From Ichthyophonus hoferi (lineage: Eukaryota > Opisthokonta > Ichthyosporea > Ichthyophonida > Ichthyophonidae): a stretch of DNA of 10,021 nt. Made by a program: the position numbers and the translations under genes. Numbering within the stretch: the stretch's first letter is position 1; every line of letters starts with the position of its first letter. The notes below the pieces were generated by a model. That model did no database searches. It was given only the letters and a program-made list of their open reading frames with translations, and was not told where the DNA came from. The DNA lies in assembly GCA_002751075.1 (NCBI GenBank), contig NAOQ01000044.1:5305-15325 (forward strand). Reading direction: 5' to 3'. Shown piece after piece: positions 8,630-10,021 of the stretch.

Positions 8630-9408
8630 CATACATACACCAACATACCATAGAGAATAAGAAGGCCAATCCATTCTTAGGATGTCTATTAAGCTTATGT
8701 ACGCCCAATCTTAGCAAGCGCTCCCATACTTCCGCAGTATATTTAGGGACATCGTCCCCTCTAGTCCCCGTATTTCGCCTTGATCTCTGATTAATGGCCA
8801 GTTTACTGTTCGAAAATGATTCATTTTCGCTCTTTACCTTCGTTGCTCGTGATGCGGTAGATACATCTGACATGGATCCCTCTTTGGGTGTGATTAGTGA
8901 CGTATCCTCCGTTGATAGGGTGGATGTATCGTTTTTAGTAGTATTTATATCCTCCTTTCCCTTCTCTTCCTGCTCTACCCCCTCTCTCTCTACTCCCTCC
9001 TTCTCTCCCTCTTCTTTCTCTTTTCTCTTCTTCTCTTCACACCCTCTCTCTTCTACCACTATACTATTAAATTTTTTTTTAGAAGCAGCCTTAGCATGGG
9101 AAAGACTGGGGCGCCGTTTAAGAAAAATACCCTCAATAAAACAACCCTCTTGGGTATTACTAGCCTGATCATGAGCATTATTGACACTACCGGCTGATTT
9201 AATGAGCTTTCTTTTACAGGGTTCGCCCTCTAGGTACCTAAGGGCCTGGTGGACGTGAGCAAATTCTTGCTGTTTTAAGCCAGCTGCTTCCATTGCATCA
9301 TTATTACTATAGGAGCTCGCTAGAGCTGACGTATGTGCTGCACGTGTACGTGGGCTGCCCGCCACACCCCTAACTCTGATCTTGTCGTAGTGCTGTCGCA
9401 GTTTGTAT
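4504..9408 (-). CDS. IQSEC: BRAG/IQSEC-like ARF guanine-nucleotide exchange factor: (IQ)-Sec7-PH-tail, 5' end outside window
   Basis: This protein should load GTP onto ARF GTPases at membranes. Minus-strand exons are 9408-8649, 7643-7053, 6262-5948 and 5547-4504, giving 902 residues plus TAG. Residues 1-11 look like the second half of an IQ motif, residues 119-153 are a Glu/Lys-rich stretch, the Sec7 domain spans about 232-430, the PH domain about 440-580, and a Ser/Arg-rich tail runs to 902. Catalytic Glu is residue 325 in FRLPGEAQKIDR; the second Sec7 motif IMLNTDAHNPNVK is intact. The BRAG assignment rests on RLLRLGVHKLNRHP before Sec7 (IQSEC RLYRIGLNLFNINP), LVLPHRYLV linking Sec7 to PH (IQSEC LSLPHRRLV), RFVLFNDLLVL, and KEFTASLEEFIREATDME (IQSEC RKKFTDDLRESIAEVQEME). 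Cytohesin is the main alternative, but it lacks the LPHRYLV linker and the long tail. No in-frame ATG lies between the upstream stop near 9549 and the exon start, so further 5' exons are expected. Confidence 0.93.
5551..5600. repeat. GA-rich tract (CT tract of a minus-strand acceptor)
   Basis: Repeated gagaga/gagggag units. On the coding strand this is the polypyrimidine tract just before the acceptor at 5548. Confidence 0.8.
5829..5946. repeat. (CATA)n microsatellite starting at a splice donor
   Basis: About 25 CATA units, nearly perfect. On the minus strand it reads (TATG)n and begins with the GTATGT donor of the PH exon. Confidence 0.92.
5948..6262 (-). CDS. IQSEC: BRAG-like exon 3: PH domain core and acidic insert
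   Basis: This exon encodes 105 residues, phase 0. GDFHEIYSF and RRFVLFNDLLVLCR are PH strands, and VLPLFGLKCLNM and YKQAFQLHNNEKL continue the barrel as in IQSEC. Residues 74-105 form an Asp/Glu/His-rich insert in the loop before the last strand. The acceptor is CACACACAG and the donor GTATGT at 5947, which opens straight into a tetranucleotide array. Confidence 0.88.
6263..7052 (-). other. BRAG-like intron 2 (790 bases)
   Basis: GT-AG on the minus strand, phase 0, between Sec7 and PH. It contains the compound (AAT)n repeat next to the acceptor, ATTGG at 6530, 6622 and 6894, and otherwise unstructured AT-rich sequence. I found no hidden exon. Confidence 0.85.
6295..6449. repeat. Compound (AAT)n / (AAC) / (TCAT) trinucleotide array
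   Basis: AAT units are interrupted by AAC and by ATC (TCAT at 6341, 6371 and 6413, spaced 30 and 42 bases). All spacings are multiples of three, giving a higher-order repeat. It produces an isoleucine/valine-rich minus-strand frame that is not a gene. Confidence 0.9.
7053..7643 (-). CDS. IQSEC: BRAG-like exon 2: Sec7 catalytic domain
   Basis: This exon encodes 197 residues, phase 0 on both sides. It holds most of the Sec7 fold, from GLVGETPQAVAAFFY through YLSQLYDGIVATQFK to the LVLPHRYLVAQ linker. Catalytic Glu is codon 7430-7428. The groove residues Tyr (7316-7314), Ser (7313-7311), Asp (7292-7290) and Met (7262-7260) correspond to ARNO positions 190, 191, 198 and 208. The acceptor is CACCCAG and the donor GTAGGT at 7052. 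No disabling change is visible, so exchange activity is expected. Confidence 0.95.
7649..7697. repeat. GA-rich tract (CT tract of the Sec7 acceptor)
   Basis: Repeated gggagagggaca-type units next to the acceptor at 7644. On the coding strand it is a CTCTCCCTGTCC-type polypyrimidine tract. Confidence 0.8.
7824..7880 (-). other. Candidate cassette micro-exon inside the Sec7 intron
   Basis: Within the 1,005-base intron the minus strand reads HALVRLAKGLYSLISNDYR (57 bases, 19 codons, phase 0) between an AAAG acceptor and a GTAGGT donor identical to that of the Sec7 exon. Inclusion would insert 19 residues between FLFSM and GLVGETP without shifting frame. TACTAAT lies 7 bases before the acceptor AG, which is close, and no CT tract precedes it, unlike the real acceptors of this gene. 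I treat it as a candidate only. Confidence 0.2.
8284..8640. repeat. Large (CATA)n / (TATG)n array, about 360 bases
   Basis: CATA tetranucleotides mixed with CATATA and CACA variants. The variant block ATGCACACATA recurs at 8391, 8433, 8523 and 8586. The array has long stop-free frames on both strands (HTYI and MYVC proteins), which are artefacts. It lies at the 5' end of the Sec7 intron. Confidence 0.93.
8649..9408 (-). CDS. IQSEC: BRAG-like exon 1 (first visible): half IQ motif, charged linker, first Sec7 helix
   Basis: This exon is 760 bases. Its first base completes a codon from an upstream exon (phase 2), then YKLRQHYDKIR follows. The acceptor CTTGCAG sits 60 bases after a CT-repeat tract with no AG between them. 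The exon holds a purine-rich coding stretch for Glu/Lys and ends with PKNGLAFLFSM at the donor GTATGT. That end joins GLVGETPQ of the next exon without any gap relative to cytohesin and IQSEC. Confidence 0.88.
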
Positions 9409-9465
9409 CTGCAAGGTAAGATGTGTGTTGTTGTGGCGTGGTATGCGAAGGTTATAGTATAATGA

Positions 9466-9500
9466 ACAGGGAGAGGGAGAGGGAGAGGAGAGAGAGGAAA
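9466..9500. repeat. (GAGAGG)n tract upstream of a minus-strand acceptor
   Basis: Hexamer-like gagaggg units. On the coding strand this is the pyrimidine tract 57-90 bases before the acceptor at 9409. Confidence 0.75.
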
Positions 9501-9902
9501 AAAGAAATAGATGATAGTGAAAAAATTGGTAATAATAGTGAGAATAAATCACTGTGGCTTACATAAAACAAGTGATAGAATGTATAAAGATCGTGAGAAG
9601 GTAATAAAGAGTATAGTATAAACACACCTATATAGATTATGTGTGTACGTATGTGTAAGCATACATGTACAGGTATGTAATGTGTGTGATTGTTATACTT
9701 AAGCAGGACAGCCGATGTGTGCACACTGTGTATACCTGTACACTATAGAAATAATATATAACTTTATGTGTTTATGTGTCTATGTGAGTTGCGAAGAATG
9801 GCTAAAAAGGAGACGTTGCACATAATTCTTTTATCATAGGTATCCATCATGCTAACACGGGTAGATAGTCTAAACGGTATTAATATCGTTCATAATATTT
9901 TA

Positions 9903-9922
9903 CATACACACACACACACATG
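9903..9922. repeat. (CA)n microsatellite
   Basis: About eight CA units in tacatacacacacacacaca. It lies in the upstream intron of the BRAG-like gene. Confidence 0.8.
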
Positions 9923-9933
9923 CAAACATTTAT

Positions 9934-10021
9934 CATACATACATACATATAAATATATATATATACATACATACATACATACATATAAATATATATATAT
10001 ACATACATACATACATATATA
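9934..10021. repeat. (TACA)n array with a 36-base higher-order unit
   Basis: Two consecutive identical 36-base units start at 9945 and 9981. Each is acatataaat, then a TA run, then CATA units. The array leaves the window at the right edge. Confidence 0.85.

Larger units (their letters stand above)
7644..8648 (-). other. BRAG-like intron 1 (1,005 bases)
   Basis: GT-AG on the minus strand, phase 0. Its first 360 bases are the large (TATG)n array, its last 55 bases are the CT-rich tract, and the micro-exon candidate lies at 7824-7880. The rest (about 7890-8280) is AT-rich with no other feature. Confidence 0.85.
9409..10021 (-). other. BRAG-like upstream intron (3' part)
   Basis: The acceptor is CTTGCAG at 9409. 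A CT-repeat tract (about 9466-9500) and TACTATAAC (a possible branch point near 9453-9461) precede it with no intervening AG. The far end is a (CA)n run and a (TACA)n array. The exon carrying the rest of the IQ motif is not seen and should lie beyond 10021. Confidence 0.65.

Noticed and set aside
8284-8640. CRISPR-like array because of recurring ATGCACACATA blocks
   Set aside because: The spacing is irregular (42, 90, 63 bases) and the intervals are themselves CATA repeats, in a spliced eukaryotic gene.
8224-8674. Minus-strand frames rich in Met, Tyr, Val and Cys
   Set aside because: The same array read on the other strand. The part above 8649 belongs to the GEF exon and the rest is intron read-through.
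8147-8790. Two long plus-strand open frames rich in Thr, Tyr, Ile and His
   Set aside because: They are translations of the (CATA)n array, which has no stop in any frame. They lie inside an intron of the opposite-strand gene.
8794-9168. Plus-strand Ser/Phe-rich frame of 124 codons
   Set aside because: It is the antisense of the Glu/Lys-rich exon. Its serine/phenylalanine runs come from CT repeats.
9452-9724. Minus-strand 90-codon frame as the missing upstream GEF exon
   Set aside because: It crosses the CT tract and AT-rich intron, has no IQ-like sequence and no donor in the required phase.
9770-9900. Minus-strand open stretch containing MMDTYDKRIMCNVSFLAI as a possible first exon
   Set aside because: No suitable GT donor follows in phase 2 and it has no IQ motif, so it probably is intron.
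1-10021. Mobile or virus-like element
   Set aside because: I found no reverse transcriptase, transposase or integrase frame, no long terminal or inverted repeats, and no target duplication. The repeats are simple sequence.

Overview
This is nuclear DNA from a eukaryote. It is AT-rich (roughly two thirds A+T), has spliced genes with GT-AG introns of about 320 to 1,005 bases, and is crowded with simple repeats such as (TATG)n, (CATA)n, (TA)n and (AAT)n. Both genes run off the window at their 5' ends and point towards each other, tail to tail. No promoter, RNA gene, CRISPR array or mobile element can be supported.

Left half, plus strand (698-3275): the last six exons of a glucuronokinase-like GHMP kinase. 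This enzyme phosphorylates D-glucuronate to glucuronate 1-phosphate on the salvage route to UDP-glucuronate. The 170 residues read cleanly across five introns and match the C-terminal half of the plant enzyme, including the third GHMP motif.

Middle (3276-4503): convergent 3' flanks. They hold a few possible poly(A) signals, many CCAAT/ATTGG motifs, and a 72-codon open frame of unknown status at 3846-4064.

Right half, minus strand (9408 down to 4504): four exons, 902 residues, of an ARF guanine-nucleotide exchange factor of the BRAG/IQSEC type. The order is half of a probable IQ motif, a charged linker, a complete Sec7 domain with its catalytic glutamate, a PH domain interrupted by an acidic insert, and a long Ser/Arg-rich tail. 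The Sec7 groove carries Tyr, Ser, Asp and Met at the four positions known to confer brefeldin A sensitivity. That is unexpected, because BRAG stands for brefeldin-resistant ARF-GEF.

The two products have no obvious shared pathway (sugar-acid salvage versus membrane-traffic and ARF control), so I read the pair as chance neighbours. Glucuronokinase is best known from plants and algae. BRAG/IQSEC architecture is best known from animals and their relatives. I therefore suggest a protist or other unicellular lineage and do not name a species.

The most notable structural theme is how simple repeats sit at splice sites. (TATG)n or (TA)n arrays begin at or close to several donor GTs, and repetitive CT-rich tracts precede every acceptor of the minus-strand gene but none of the plus-strand gene. 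Every complete intron in both genes is phase 0.
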